Shown here: positions 22,892-31,684 of the stretch, piece after piece
Position numbering within the stretch: position 1 is the stretch's first letter
Layout of the letters: each line of letters starts with the position of its first letter
Source of the DNA: Halalkaliarchaeum desulfuricum
Lineage (GTDB): Archaea; Halobacteriota; Halobacteria; Halobacteriales; Haloferacaceae
Direction of reading: 5' to 3'
Assembly: GCF_002952775.1 (NCBI RefSeq)
Contig: NZ_CP025066.1
Coordinates: 2,604,001 to 2,668,000, forward strand
DNA: 64,000 bases
Program-made: the position numbers and the translations under genes
The notes under the pieces: model-generated
The model's database searches: none
What the model was told of the DNA's origin: nothing
Seen by the model: only the letters and a program-made list of their open reading frames with translations

Positions 22892-24052
22892 GTGCACGTT
22901 CTCGGACGGGACGGTGAGGGAACCGATCGCCCGACGGCGACGCTCGGCCGGTTTCTGGCCAGGGACGGAAGCACCGGTGCGCCTGTCGAACTCGACATCG
23001 ACACCCCGCATGCCGGTCTCGTCGTCGGAAAGCGAGGGAGTGGAAAGTCGTACACGCTCGGCGTCCTGGCGGAGGCGCTCGCGGAGACGCCGGGCGTGAC
23101 GCCGATCGTGGCCGATCCGATGGGTGCTTTCGAGGGGCTGATCGACGACCAGTCGGACGGTTCCATCGGAGACAGGAAGGGGAACGGTTCGTCCTCGACG
23201 GCCGAGGGAGGGGTCAGGGTTGTGTCCGACCCCCGAGTCCCGGCAGACGCGCTCCCCCCGCGGATCTGGCCGGAGCTGTTCGGGATCGAGCCGACCTCGG
23301 CAGCCGGAAGTCTCCTGTGGCGCGTCGCCGAACGGCGCTCCACACTCGCTGAAATGCTCGCGGCCGTCGATGACGGGGTCGACCAGACCGTCGCGGACGG
23401 GGGCGACCAACCCGTCGCCGACGGGACTGCCCCAACCGTCGCCGACGCGCGCCCCGAAACCCGGCGTGCGGTACGGAACTACCTCCGGCTCGCGCAATCG
23501 TGGGGCGTGTTCGATCCCGATGGGCTCTCGTCTGAAACCCTGTTGTCGGCCGATGCGACGGTTATCGACCTCTCGGGAATACCCGACGCCCCGATGGGGG
23601 TGCTCCTCCGATCGATCGCGACGGGACTGTACGAAACGTGTCTTGCCGGCCGTCCCGACCGGCTGCCGTGGCTCCTCGCCGACGAGGCTCACGTCGCGTT
23701 CGACAGTGTCGCCGCCCCGGCACTGAAGATACTTTCGACCCGCGGCCGCACACCGGGGGTGAGCTTCGTCGCCGCCACGCAGCGTCCGGGCGCGATACCG
23801 CCGGTCGTCGTTTCACAGGCGGACATGATCGTCGCCCACCAGCTCACCGCCGAAGACGACCTCGCGGCGCTGTCGGCTGCTTCCCCGACGTATCTCGCCG
23901 GTGACGTGCGCGAAAAACTTCCCCGAACGACCGGCACCGCGCTCGTGATCGACGACGCCACCGAGAGCGCCCACACCGTCGCGATCCGGAACAGACGGAC
24001 CTCCCACGGTGGTGGCTCCCCGCGGGTGAGCGGTTCCGACGGCGATAGCTGA
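22892..24052 (+). CDS. HerA/VirD4-like ATPase (DUF87 type)
   Basis: 386 residues. P-loop GKRGSGKS at 46-53, Walker B with DEAH at 264-267 (PWLLADEAHVAF), sensor-like STRGRTPGVSFVAATQRPGAIPP and a C-terminal arginine-finger-like region. It belongs to the FtsK/HerA superfamily of hexameric translocases. It lacks the NurA neighbour of canonical HerA, so the substrate is unknown. An acidic low-complexity insert (DQTVADGGDQPVADGTAPTV) contains a repeated VADG motif. A small membrane protein gene follows after 41 nt. Confidence 0.8.
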   Translation: MHVLGRDGEGTDRPTATLGRFLARDGSTGAPVELDIDTPHAGLVVGKRGSGKSYTLGVLAEALAETPGVTPIVADPMGAFEGLIDDQSDGSIGDRKGNGSSSTAEGGVRVVSDPRVPADALPPRIWPELFGIEPTSAAGSLLWRVAERRSTLAEMLAAVDDGVDQTVADGGDQPVADGTAPTVADARPETRRAVRNYLRLAQSWGVFDPDGLSSETLLSADATVIDLSGIPDAPMGVLLRSIATGLYETCLAGRPDRLPWLLADEAHVAFDSVAAPALKILSTRGRTPGVSFVAATQRPGAIPPVVVSQADMIVAHQLTAEDDLAALSAASPTYLAGDVREKLPRTTGTALVIDDATESAHTVAIRNRRTSHGGGSPRVSGSDGDS

Positions 24053-24093
24053 GAGGCGACAGCTAAAGGAGGCTCGCACACGTACGGGAATCG

Positions 24094-24429
24094 ATGAGCG
24101 AGCGGACGCACGACCGCCCGGACGAACCGTCGGAGTCCACGGCCGATGGAACGACGACCGCTGTCGAGGAGTCGCGACCGGCCGAGGAGTCGCCGTCGCT
24201 GGAGGATCTCACACTTCCCGAACGCGTACTCCTCGCGGCGATCCAGGATCCGGTTCGCGGAGTCGTCGTCGTCGTCCTGCTTTTGTTTGCAATTTCGTTT
24301 CTGATCGCGCTTGCGTTCATCTATCCACTCGTTGCAGCCGCGTTCTTCCTGTTTTCCGCGATCGTCCTCCTCGCGTTCGTCGGCTACGGAATTCGGCAGT
24401 TTCGGGCCCGGGAACGGCCAGAGCAATAG
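24094..24429 (+). CDS. Small membrane protein with two transmembrane helices
   Basis: 111 residues: an acidic N-terminal half (residues 1-50), then two adjacent hydrophobic helices (VRGVVVVVLLLFAISFLIAL and VAAAFFLFSAIVLLAFVGYG) and a short basic tail. Unknown family. It follows the HerA-like ATPase gene closely and may be co-transcribed with it. Confidence 0.65.
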   Translation: MSERTHDRPDEPSESTADGTTTAVEESRPAEESPSLEDLTLPERVLLAAIQDPVRGVVVVVLLLFAISFLIALAFIYPLVAAAFFLFSAIVLLAFVGYGIRQFRARERPEQ

Positions 24430-24517
24430 CCGGATCGGCACTGACCATCCCTCGATTTCTCCGGCCAGCGACCCCAGGTAGCAAAGACCTTATCACCTCA
24501 ATGATCGATCATCCAAT

Positions 24518-27500
24518 ATGGCTGTGGACGACACACAGACGGGGACGGGCGACCGGGCATCGTCAGTCACGAAGTGGGACGATCTGGATACGTCGGCAGC
24601 TGCGCTCGGACACGATCGGCCGGACGTGCCGGCGTACCGGGCGCTGGCGTCGGATCTCAGGAACCGGGTGGCCGGTGACGTCGCGTTCGACGAGTACGCC
24701 CAGGTCCTGTACGCGAGCGACGGGAGCATCTACGAGGCGCTCCCCGCCGGGGTCGTCGTTCCGAAATCCGTCGACGACGTACAGGCGACCCTCGAGGTCG
24801 CCGCCGAACACGAGGTGCCGGTTCTTCCCCGCGGGGCGGGATCGTCGCTCGCCGGACAGACGGTCGGACCGGGCTGTGTCGTTCTGGACTTCACCCAGTA
24901 CATGGACGAAATCCTCGAGGTCGATCCCGAGAACCGACGGGCGGTGGTCGAGGCGGGCGTCGTCCAGGATCGGCTCGACGAAAGGCTGGTGGAACACGGA
25001 CTGAAGTTCGCTCCCGATCCGGCGTCCTCGGGCCGGGCGACCGTCGTCGGCGGGATCGGCAACAACTCCACCGGGGCACACTCGGTCCGGTACGGCATCA
25101 CCGACGCGTACACGGAGGAACTGGACGTCGTGCTTGCGGACGGCTCCCTGATCCACACCAGGGAGATCGTGCTCGACTCACCCGAGTGGGAGGAGGTCAC
25201 GGACGGCGACAGTCTCGAAGCGGAACTGTACAGAACTGTCCGCCGGGCGGTCGAAGACAACCGCGAGGAGATCGACTCCCGGTATCCGGAACTGAAACGG
25301 TGTGTCTCCGGGTACAATCTCCACAAGGTGATCTACGAGAACGACGACGGGGAGGAGGTCATTAACCTCTCGAAGCTGTTCGTCGGTTCCGAGGGGACGC
25401 TCGGGGTGATCGTCCGCGCGGAGGTGTCGCTGGTCACTCGCCCGGAGGAGACGGCGCTCGCACTCTACTGCTTCGACGACCTGGTCGACTCGATGAAGGC
25501 GGTCCCGGAGGCGCTGGACTACCCCGTGAGCGCGGTGGAACTGATGGACGAGGAGGTGTTCCGGCTCGCAAGCGAGTCCGAGGAGTTCGCACAGTACGCA
25601 GAGCCGCTCCCGGAGGGAGCAACCGCCGCACTCATGCTGGAGTGGGATTCGGAGCTCGTCGACGACTTCGAGGCGGCAGTCGCCGACACGAACGCGCACT
25701 TCGTCGAGGAGGGTGACGCCTTCGATGTCCTCGAGGCGTACTCCGACGAGGAGCAGGGCAAACTGTGGAAGCTTCGCAAGGCGGCGATTCCGCTGTTGAT
25801 GAGCCTCGAGGGTGACCCGAAACCCTACCCGTTCATCGAGGACGCAACGGTCCCGCCGGCGGAGCTCGCGGAGTACGTCCAGGGCTTTCAGGAAATTCTC
25901 ACGGCCCACGACACGTCGGCTGCGCACTTCGCTCACGCCGGTTCCGGGACGCTTCACATCCGACCGATCCTCAATCTCAAGAAGGAGGAAGGCGTCGAAA
26001 AGATGCACTCGATCGCCGACGACGTCACCGATCTCGTGCTGGAGCACCACGGGGCGTTCTCGGGCGAACACGGGGACGGCCTCGCCCGAACGGAGTTCAA
26101 CCCCAAGATGTACGGGGAGGATCTGTGGGCTGCGTTCCAGGAGGTCAAAAGCGCCGCCGACCCCGAGTGGCGGATGAACCCCGGCAAAGTCGTGTACGTC
26201 GACGACGAAACCGCCGAAGAACGTGGCTACCCCGACTCGGCGGCGTCGACGGACATGCGGGAGAACCTCCGATACGGCCCGGAATATCGGAGCCTGGAGC
26301 CGCAGACGACGCTGGATTTCGAGGACGACGGCGGCTTTTCCCACCTCGTGGAGCTTTGCAACGGCTGTGGCACCTGCCGGGAGACGCACTCGGACGTGAT
26401 GTGTCCGACCTACCGCGCCTCTCGGGAGGAGATCCAGTCTACCCGCGGACGGGCGAACCTGCTCCGGGCGGCGATCTCGGGGGAACTCTCCGAAGAGGAG
26501 ATCCACTCGGATCGGTTCCAGGAGGAGGTGCTCAAGCTCTGTATCGGCTGCAAGGGCTGTAAAAGCGACTGCCCGACCGGCGTCGACATGGCGAAGCTGA
26601 AAACGGAACTGAAACACCAGCACCACGAACGGGATGGCGCCGATCTGCGCGAACGGCTGTTCCGCGACATCGACCGATGGTCGCAGCTAGGGAGTCGGTT
26701 CGCCCTGCTTTCGAATCTGGGACAGAAGCTGCCGGGATCCCGCACTGTGCTGTCGAAAGCGCTCGGGATCGCGTCCGACCGAGAGCTCCCTCCGTTCAAA
26801 AGCGAGAGCCTGGAGGACTGGTTCGAATCCCGCGGCGGCTGTCGGGTTCCGGAGTCGGAGGCGACCGACCGGGTCGTCCTCTTCCCAGACACCTATACTA
26901 ACTACAGCTATCCGTCGGCCGGAAAGGCCGCAGTCGAAGTGCTCGAGACGGCCGGCGTCCACATCGAAATACCGGATGGACTCGCTGCCTCCGGTCGCGC
27001 GGCGTTCTCGCAGGGATTCCTCGATGAAGTGTGCGAACGGGCAGAGACCAACGTGAGTTTGCTCGCGCCATACGTCGAGGACGGCCGGTCGATCGTGTTC
27101 ACCGAACCGTCCGACGCCGTGATGTTCCAGGACGAGTACCTCGATCTGCTCTCCGGGCCCGAGGTCGAAGCGGTCTCGGCCGCCTCGTACGGCGTCCTGG
27201 AATATCTGGACGTCGCCCGAGTTGACGAACGGCTCTCCTTCGACGCCCCCGACGAACATCTCACCTATCACGGGCACTGCAACCAGAAGGCGACGAACAA
27301 GGACCACCACGCGGTGGGCGTCCTGCGGCGGGCCGGCTACGAGGTGGATCCGCTCGATTCCGGATGTTGTGGGATGGCAGGCTCATTCGGCTACGAGTCG
27401 GAGCATTACGAGCTTTCAAAGGCGATCGGGCGAATACTCTTCGGGCAGGTCGACGAGAGCCCCGGCGAGGAGGTCACCGCTCCGGGTGCATCGTGTCGCT

Positions 27501-27595
27501 CACAGCTCGGCGATCGGCCGGGCGCCGATCACCCGCCCCATCCGATCGAAAAGGTGGCCAGGGCGGCAACGGGGCCGGCTGAACCTGCAGACTGA
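24518..27595 (+). CDS. FAD-linked and Fe-S dehydrogenase fusion (D-lactate/glycolate dehydrogenase type)
   Basis: 1025 residues joining two subunits that are separate elsewhere. Residues ~70-580: an FAD-binding PCMH domain (VLPRGAGSSLAGQTVG, GGIGNNSTGAHSVRYG) and the GlcD/Dld C-terminal domain (HFAHAGSGTLHIRP, GEHGDGLAR). Residues ~610-690: two ferredoxin-like [4Fe-4S] motifs, CNGCGTCRETHSDVMCP from Cys614 and CIGCKGCKSDCP from Cys675. Residues ~730-1010: GlpC/HdrB-like, with a CCG motif at Cys950-Cys951. It probably oxidises D-lactate or a similar 2-hydroxyacid and passes electrons to quinone at the membrane. The exact substrate cannot be read from sequence. Confidence 0.85.
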   Translation: MAVDDTQTGTGDRASSVTKWDDLDTSAAALGHDRPDVPAYRALASDLRNRVAGDVAFDEYAQVLYASDGSIYEALPAGVVVPKSVDDVQATLEVAAEHEVPVLPRGAGSSLAGQTVGPGCVVLDFTQYMDEILEVDPENRRAVVEAGVVQDRLDERLVEHGLKFAPDPASSGRATVVGGIGNNSTGAHSVRYGITDAYTEELDVVLADGSLIHTREIVLDSPEWEEVTDGDSLEAELYRTVRRAVEDNREEIDSRYPELKRCVSGYNLHKVIYENDDGEEVINLSKLFVGSEGTLGVIVRAEVSLVTRPEETALALYCFDDLVDSMKAVPEALDYPVSAVELMDEEVFRLASESEEFAQYAEPLPEGATAALMLEWDSELVDDFEAAVADTNAHFVEEGDAFDVLEAYSDEEQGKLWKLRKAAIPLLMSLEGDPKPYPFIEDATVPPAELAEYVQGFQEILTAHDTSAAHFAHAGSGTLHIRPILNLKKEEGVEKMHSIADDVTDLVLEHHGAFSGEHGDGLARTEFNPKMYGEDLWAAFQEVKSAADPEWRMNPGKVVYVDDETAEERGYPDSAASTDMRENLRYGPEYRSLEPQTTLDFEDDGGFSHLVELCNGCGTCRETHSDVMCPTYRASREEIQSTRGRANLLRAAISGELSEEEIHSDRFQEEVLKLCIGCKGCKSDCPTGVDMAKLKTELKHQHHERDGADLRERLFRDIDRWSQLGSRFALLSNLGQKLPGSRTVLSKALGIASDRELPPFKSESLEDWFESRGGCRVPESEATDRVVLFPDTYTNYSYPSAGKAAVEVLETAGVHIEIPDGLAASGRAAFSQGFLDEVCERAETNVSLLAPYVEDGRSIVFTEPSDAVMFQDEYLDLLSGPEVEAVSAASYGVLEYLDVARVDERLSFDAPDEHLTYHGHCNQKATNKDHHAVGVLRRAGYEVDPLDSGCCGMAGSFGYESEHYELSKAIGRILFGQVDESPGEEVTAPGASCRSQLGDRPGADHPPHPIEKVARAATGPAEPAD

Positions 27596-27637
27596 TCGAC
27601 GGTTCGGTCGATCCATTCGGACGATCCAGGATCCGGC

Positions 27638-27790
27638 GACTGTTTCGTCAGCGAATTCCAGCTTTCTGGCATGGACGGCGTCGAATTCCTTCGGGAACTG
27701 AACCGCAGATATCCGGAGCTATCTCCCCCGTTCGTCCTGTTTCTGGAGGAGGGTTCCGAAGAAGTCGCGGCTCAAGAGTTCGAGCGGCGG
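27638..27790 (+). pseudogene. Remnant of a response-regulator receiver domain
   Basis: Translating from 27638 gives DCFVSEFQLSGMDGVEFLREL, then ELSPPFVLFLEEGSEEVAAQEF. This follows the second half of haloarchaeal receiver domains (usual pattern VSDYDMPGMDGLEFL, then FVLFTGKGSEEVA). The phosphorylated Asp is replaced by Glu, the first half is gone and the frame runs on into unrelated sequence. It is a gene ghost about 40 nt after the dehydrogenase. Confidence 0.5.
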
Positions 27791-27861
27791 GGCACGCTTC
27801 GAGTTCCGGGGCGTCACCTGGGAGGGAAAAAGGGACGGTCCAGGGGAACCGAAGTGAGGGT

Positions 27862-28242
27862 ATGGCTCCGCACGATCTCTCGATCGCGATCGACGGGCGC
27901 GAACTCGCTGCCGACTGGACCGACGACGCTCCGGAGACGCGGGCGGCGATCGCCGACGCGCTTCCGGTTTCCGGCGACGCTGCCAGGTGGGGTGACGAAC
28001 TGTACTTCGAGGTCCCGGTGGACGTTCCCGCCGAAAACGCCCGAGCGGAGGTTCCGGTCGGCGCGGTCGCCTACTGGCCGCAGGGGAACGCACTGTGTCT
28101 GTTCTGGGGGAAAACACCCGCAAGCCACGGGTCCGAGCCTCGGGCTGCCTCGCCGGTGAACGTCGTCGCTCAAATCGAGGACGTGTCGCAGTTGTCCGAT
28201 CTCGATGGCGGGGCGACGGTACGGGTCGAAACTGCCGACTGA
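27862..28242 (+). CDS. Cyclophilin-like family protein (TM1367 type)
   Basis: 126 residues. The pattern DLSIAIDGRELAADWTDDAPETRAAIADALP, then WGDELYFEVPVDVP, VGAVAYWPQGNALCLFWGKTP is that of archaeal cyclophilin-like beta-barrel proteins, a fold with no proven isomerase activity. An acidic, compact cytosolic protein. Function unknown. The fructosamine-kinase gene follows after ~90 nt. Confidence 0.75.
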   Translation: MAPHDLSIAIDGRELAADWTDDAPETRAAIADALPVSGDAARWGDELYFEVPVDVPAENARAEVPVGAVAYWPQGNALCLFWGKTPASHGSEPRAASPVNVVAQIEDVSQLSDLDGGATVRVETAD

Positions 28243-28334
28243 TCTCGGGCGCTCACGCCCGCTTCCAGGTGACGTCGACGTCGGTCGGGCTCCCGAATCC
28301 GAATCTTGAACCCGGTCGGCGTCGGACACCAAAC

Positions 28335-29195
28335 GTGGACGGGACCACCCGAAACCGGGTTCGATCGATCGTCGACGCCGAAATCGACATCGTGCGGGAA
28401 CTCGAAGGGGGGATGATCGGCGTCGTCGAGCGCGTCGACCTCGCGGACGGTCGGACGCTGGTCGCCAAGACGGGCGAGACACCGCTGTCGGTGGAGGGCC
28501 GGATGCTCTCGTATTTGTGTGATCGAGGACTTCCGGTGCCGGACGTTCACCACGCGAGCGACGAGCTCATGCTTCTGGACTACCTCGAGGGTGACTCCCG
28601 GGTGTCGCCGTCGGTCGAACGCGACGCTGCCGAGCGGTTGGCCGCGCTACACGATCACACCGCCCGAGGGTTCGGGTTCCCGTTCGATACGCTCACCGGC
28701 CCGGTCGAGCAGCCGAACCCTTGGACCGACGACTGGGCGGACTTTTATATCGAACACCGGTTGCGGAGGGTACTCGAGGTGGGCGGGGAAGCCGGAACGA
28801 TCGACGACTGCCTGGCAGCTCGGGTGGAGGAAGCCTTCGACGCGGTCGCGGCCGCGATCGAGCGGGCCGTCGAACCGGGCTTGATCCACGGCGACGTCTG
28901 GCGGACGAACCTGCTCGCAAGCGACGGGCGGGTCGTCGCGTTCCTGGATCCAGCCTGCTACTACGCCGATCCGGAAATCGAACTCGCCTACGCCGACTGG
29001 ACCGGGACGTTCGGGGAGGCGTTCTTCGATCGGTACGACGAGTTGCGTGGTATCGCACCCGGGTTCTTCGAGCACCGCCGATTCGTCTACCGTCTGTATC
29101 CCCTCCTCGTTCACGTTCACCTGTTCGGGGGATCGTATCAGTCGGAGCTCGGGGAGACGCTCCAGCGGATACGCGAGTTGGACGGTCAGACGTGA
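28335..29195 (+). CDS. Fructosamine kinase family protein
   Basis: About 286 residues from a GTG at 28335, chosen for family length; the frame is open to 28095 over the neighbouring gene, which I reject. Motifs: GGMIGVVERVDLADGRTLVAKTGE (nucleotide loop and Lys), the catalytic HGDVWRTNLL and VAFLDPACYYADPEIELAYADW (metal-binding Asp). Family members phosphorylate ketosamines on glycated proteins or small molecules, starting their repair. Confidence 0.85.
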   Translation: MDGTTRNRVRSIVDAEIDIVRELEGGMIGVVERVDLADGRTLVAKTGETPLSVEGRMLSYLCDRGLPVPDVHHASDELMLLDYLEGDSRVSPSVERDAAERLAALHDHTARGFGFPFDTLTGPVEQPNPWTDDWADFYIEHRLRRVLEVGGEAGTIDDCLAARVEEAFDAVAAAIERAVEPGLIHGDVWRTNLLASDGRVVAFLDPACYYADPEIELAYADWTGTFGEAFFDRYDELRGIAPGFFEHRRFVYRLYPLLVHVHLFGGSYQSELGETLQRIRELDGQT

Positions 29196-29373
29196 CTTTT
29201 TAAGCCGTTCGGCGGTTACGTTTCCCCGGCCGATGACGAGACACCGTTCTGAGCCGGCTGGCACCCGGCGGTGAAGAGCCCTATGAGTGCAGAGGCCACC
29301 GTATTCCACACAGTACGTGGATTCGCTACCGGATGCCCACACTCCAGGGACGTCACAGATCTCCACTGAATCG

Positions 29374-29817
29374 TCACTGGTTCATCCGATCGCTGTAATC
29401 CCAACTGTACACATCTTGCATGTCGATTCGGATGCTCACTTCCGAGCGGTCCTCGCTGAGCAACCACTTCGCGAGTGAGGAGTCAGTGTCTCCGAGATAT
29501 CGGTCGACGAGATCCCGGAGTACGCGCTTGTCGCTGTCTGTCGATACTGTTGTCACCCCGGTTCCTCTGATCCCACGGTAGGGTATCTGATTCGTCGAAA
29601 CCTCGAACGCCACCTCCGGATCATTACGCAAGAATCGCACGACAGCCGAGTTTTCCTGCGTTGCGCATTCGAGAGAGCCGTCGCGATACCTGAACCACAA
29701 TGTGACAATCCACATCGACCCGTCAGGTCTGGTTGTCGCGAGTCTGACTGGGATTTTTGCCTCTTCGAGGAAGTCCTCGACTTCTTCGGCCGTCCAACTG
29801 CCGCGGTATTCGGTCAT
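29374..29817 (-). CDS. Pyridoxamine 5'-phosphate oxidase-fold (FMN-binding split barrel) protein
   Basis: 147 residues from the ATG at 29817. Split-barrel features: FLEEAKIPVRLATTRPDGSMWIVTLWFRYRDGSLECATQ, then VRFLRNDPEVAFEVSTN and RGIRGTGVTTVSTD. The family binds FMN, F420 or heme; members are often annotated PPOX without evidence of vitamin B6 activity. The start at MTEYRG is preferred over the much longer upstream frame, which is basic and low in complexity. Divergent from the DUF5995 gene. Confidence 0.8.
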   Translation of the reverse strand: MTEYRGSWTAEEVEDFLEEAKIPVRLATTRPDGSMWIVTLWFRYRDGSLECATQENSAVVRFLRNDPEVAFEVSTNQIPYRGIRGTGVTTVSTDSDKRVLRDLVDRYLGDTDSSLAKWLLSEDRSEVSIRIDMQDVYSWDYSDRMNQ

Positions 29818-29950
29818 GTATCTCCTATTTATGTTGGGTTCCTCAAAACTTACTTGATGGAATGAGGCGAGTCCGTATTGTGGTAGGGTACGAAACAGAG
29901 AGGAGAAAACCAGGAGGAACGCGCGAGCCACGAAACAACGGTGAGTCGAG

Positions 29951-30871
29951 ATGATCCACGCGAGCGTTTCCCCATGGTGGCTCGATACCGGTGTTGTTCG
30001 CCGGCTGTGGCGCGGCATACGACTGGATACCACGCAGTTCACAGTCGGTGGTTCGGCAAATCCGGACTTGCTCGAACTCGTCGCCGAACCGTTCGAATCC
30101 GTCGAGGACGTTGCCGACCGACTGGGGGAACTCGAGGCCAGGCTCGTCGAACGGGCAGATCGCCGTTGTGTTTTCCTCACGGTTTACACAGAGATGACGG
30201 CACAGACGGCACAGGAGATCGCCGAGGGAGCATTCGACGACTCCGAATGGATGCGCAGCTATCTGGTTCGCTTTGCGGAGTACTACCGCCGGGCGTTCCG
30301 CGACTTCGAGATCGGTAGATACTCGGACGTGCCTGATCCGTGGATCGTCGCGTTCGGGACCGCGATTCGGGGCGACGCACTCGTGGTCCAGGACGCGTTC
30401 CTGGGCATCAACGCCCACATCGTCTACGACCTCGCGTTGACCCTCTCGGACGTCGGCCTCGATCCGAACCGGGAATCGAAGTACGCGGATCACCGACGTG
30501 TGGACGACACCCTCGCGCGGCTGGTTGCCATCCAGCGGGAACTCCTCGCAGAGCGATACGCACCCGGGCTTTCGCGGGTCGGAGAAAACCTGGCCGGGCT
30601 CGACGACCGGTGGTCGGCCTCCGCGCTGCGAGGGGCCCGCGAGACCGCCTGGCGGGCGGCCGTGGTTCGTACTGGCGCGCGGTGGAGGCCGGTCGAGGCG
30701 TCCACCGACTGGCTGCTGTCCCGGACCGCGACCGGCGGCGCGTCCCTCTTGTTGTCGCCGACCGTCAGCCCGTTAACGATGCGGGCGCTCCACGACGTCG
30801 AAGCCAACCGGTTCGATCTCGCCTCGTACGCGAGAGCGTTCCACGATCGGTCGACGGTCGAACTCCCGTAA
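29951..30871 (+). CDS. DUF5995 family protein
   Basis: 306 residues, mostly helical. Family signature region DALVVQDAFLGINAHIVYDLALTLSDVG; the His in NAHIVYD and the Asp residues could bind a metal, but no activity is known. Basic and Trp-rich at the start (SPWWLDTGVVRRLWRG). A single gene between divergent and convergent neighbours. Confidence 0.75.
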   Translation: MIHASVSPWWLDTGVVRRLWRGIRLDTTQFTVGGSANPDLLELVAEPFESVEDVADRLGELEARLVERADRRCVFLTVYTEMTAQTAQEIAEGAFDDSEWMRSYLVRFAEYYRRAFRDFEIGRYSDVPDPWIVAFGTAIRGDALVVQDAFLGINAHIVYDLALTLSDVGLDPNRESKYADHRRVDDTLARLVAIQRELLAERYAPGLSRVGENLAGLDDRWSASALRGARETAWRAAVVRTGARWRPVEASTDWLLSRTATGGASLLLSPTVSPLTMRALHDVEANRFDLASYARAFHDRSTVELP

Positions 30872-30973
30872 CCGGCCAAATTCGCGTTTGCGCCCCGCAG
30901 GCCCGGAATCGCCCATCTCCATTCTCGTCCCTCAAGTGGTGGGACTCGTTCGGTTGCTGATGTCCACCGTCGC

Positions 30974-31606
30974 CTACCGCCGACAGTGTCGAGTGAGAAT
31001 GCCGTTTTTCGAACGGAACTGGCCGCCGCAGTCGACGCAGGTGACGTGACTCTCGCCGGGCTCGGTCCGGATCCGGTGGTCGCCGAGCTCGAAAGGGCGG
31101 TCGACGGCCCGGGGCCGGATTCGATCTGGAACCTGTTTCTCTGGCGATTCGCTGAGGTCCGCCCGGAGCTGGATCGTGTTGACGTCCGTCGGCGTCCACC
31201 GACCGGAGCCGACCGCGGTCTCCCAGTCGTCGATCTCGGTCCACCCAGTCACCACGACTGGGGAGGACGTGTCGGTGTCGCCGACCACGACGACGAACCT
31301 GACCCCGTCACGAACGAGGGCGAAGCGCCAGCCGTCGCTCGTGTTCCACCGGATCTGGCCACGCTCGATCGCTTCGCTCGCGACCGACGGAGAGACGTAT
31401 CTCCCTTGCTGGTGGATTCTGCCGCGGAAATGGTCCGTCTGCGCGTAGATTGCGGGATCGCGAACTGGTGGATCCTCCGGACCTCGCCGAACCGGGGTCG
31501 GGGAATCGCCCGTACGGGGAGGCGAACGCGGCGGTGTTCCAACAGTACCCTGCGTACCGATACCGGGCGCCTTTTCAGCACCCGAACGACGCTGTCGGGA
31601 TGCCAC
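30974..31606 (-). CDS. Haloarchaeal protein with C-terminal zinc-finger-like motif
   Basis: 210 residues. The N-terminal ~45 residues are Pro/Arg-rich and may not be translated, but no later in-frame start is convincing. The core (DPAIYAQTDHFRGRIHQQGRYVSPSVASEAIERG, WRFALVRDGVRFVVVVGD) is beta-rich. The C terminus CVDCGGQFRSKNGILTRHCRR is a C2H(C)-type zinc knuckle. Function unknown. It follows hisD by 78 nt on the same strand. Confidence 0.55.
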   Translation of the reverse strand: MASRQRRSGAEKAPGIGTQGTVGTPPRSPPRTGDSPTPVRRGPEDPPVRDPAIYAQTDHFRGRIHQQGRYVSPSVASEAIERGQIRWNTSDGWRFALVRDGVRFVVVVGDTDTSSPVVVTGWTEIDDWETAVGSGRWTPTDVNTIQLRADLSESPEKQVPDRIRPRAVDRPFELGDHRIRTEPGESHVTCVDCGGQFRSKNGILTRHCRR

Positions 31607-31684
31607 TACCGGGCCATACGGGGTCTCCCGTTAAGTGTATTGTGGCGGAGTGGGGCCTTTTTGCACTGTTTCGACGTCCGGAGT

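Noticed and set aside
28095-28334. N-terminal extension of the fructosamine kinase frame
   Set aside because: Overlaps the cyclophilin-like gene in another frame and is unlike the family; a GTG at 28335 gives a normal length.
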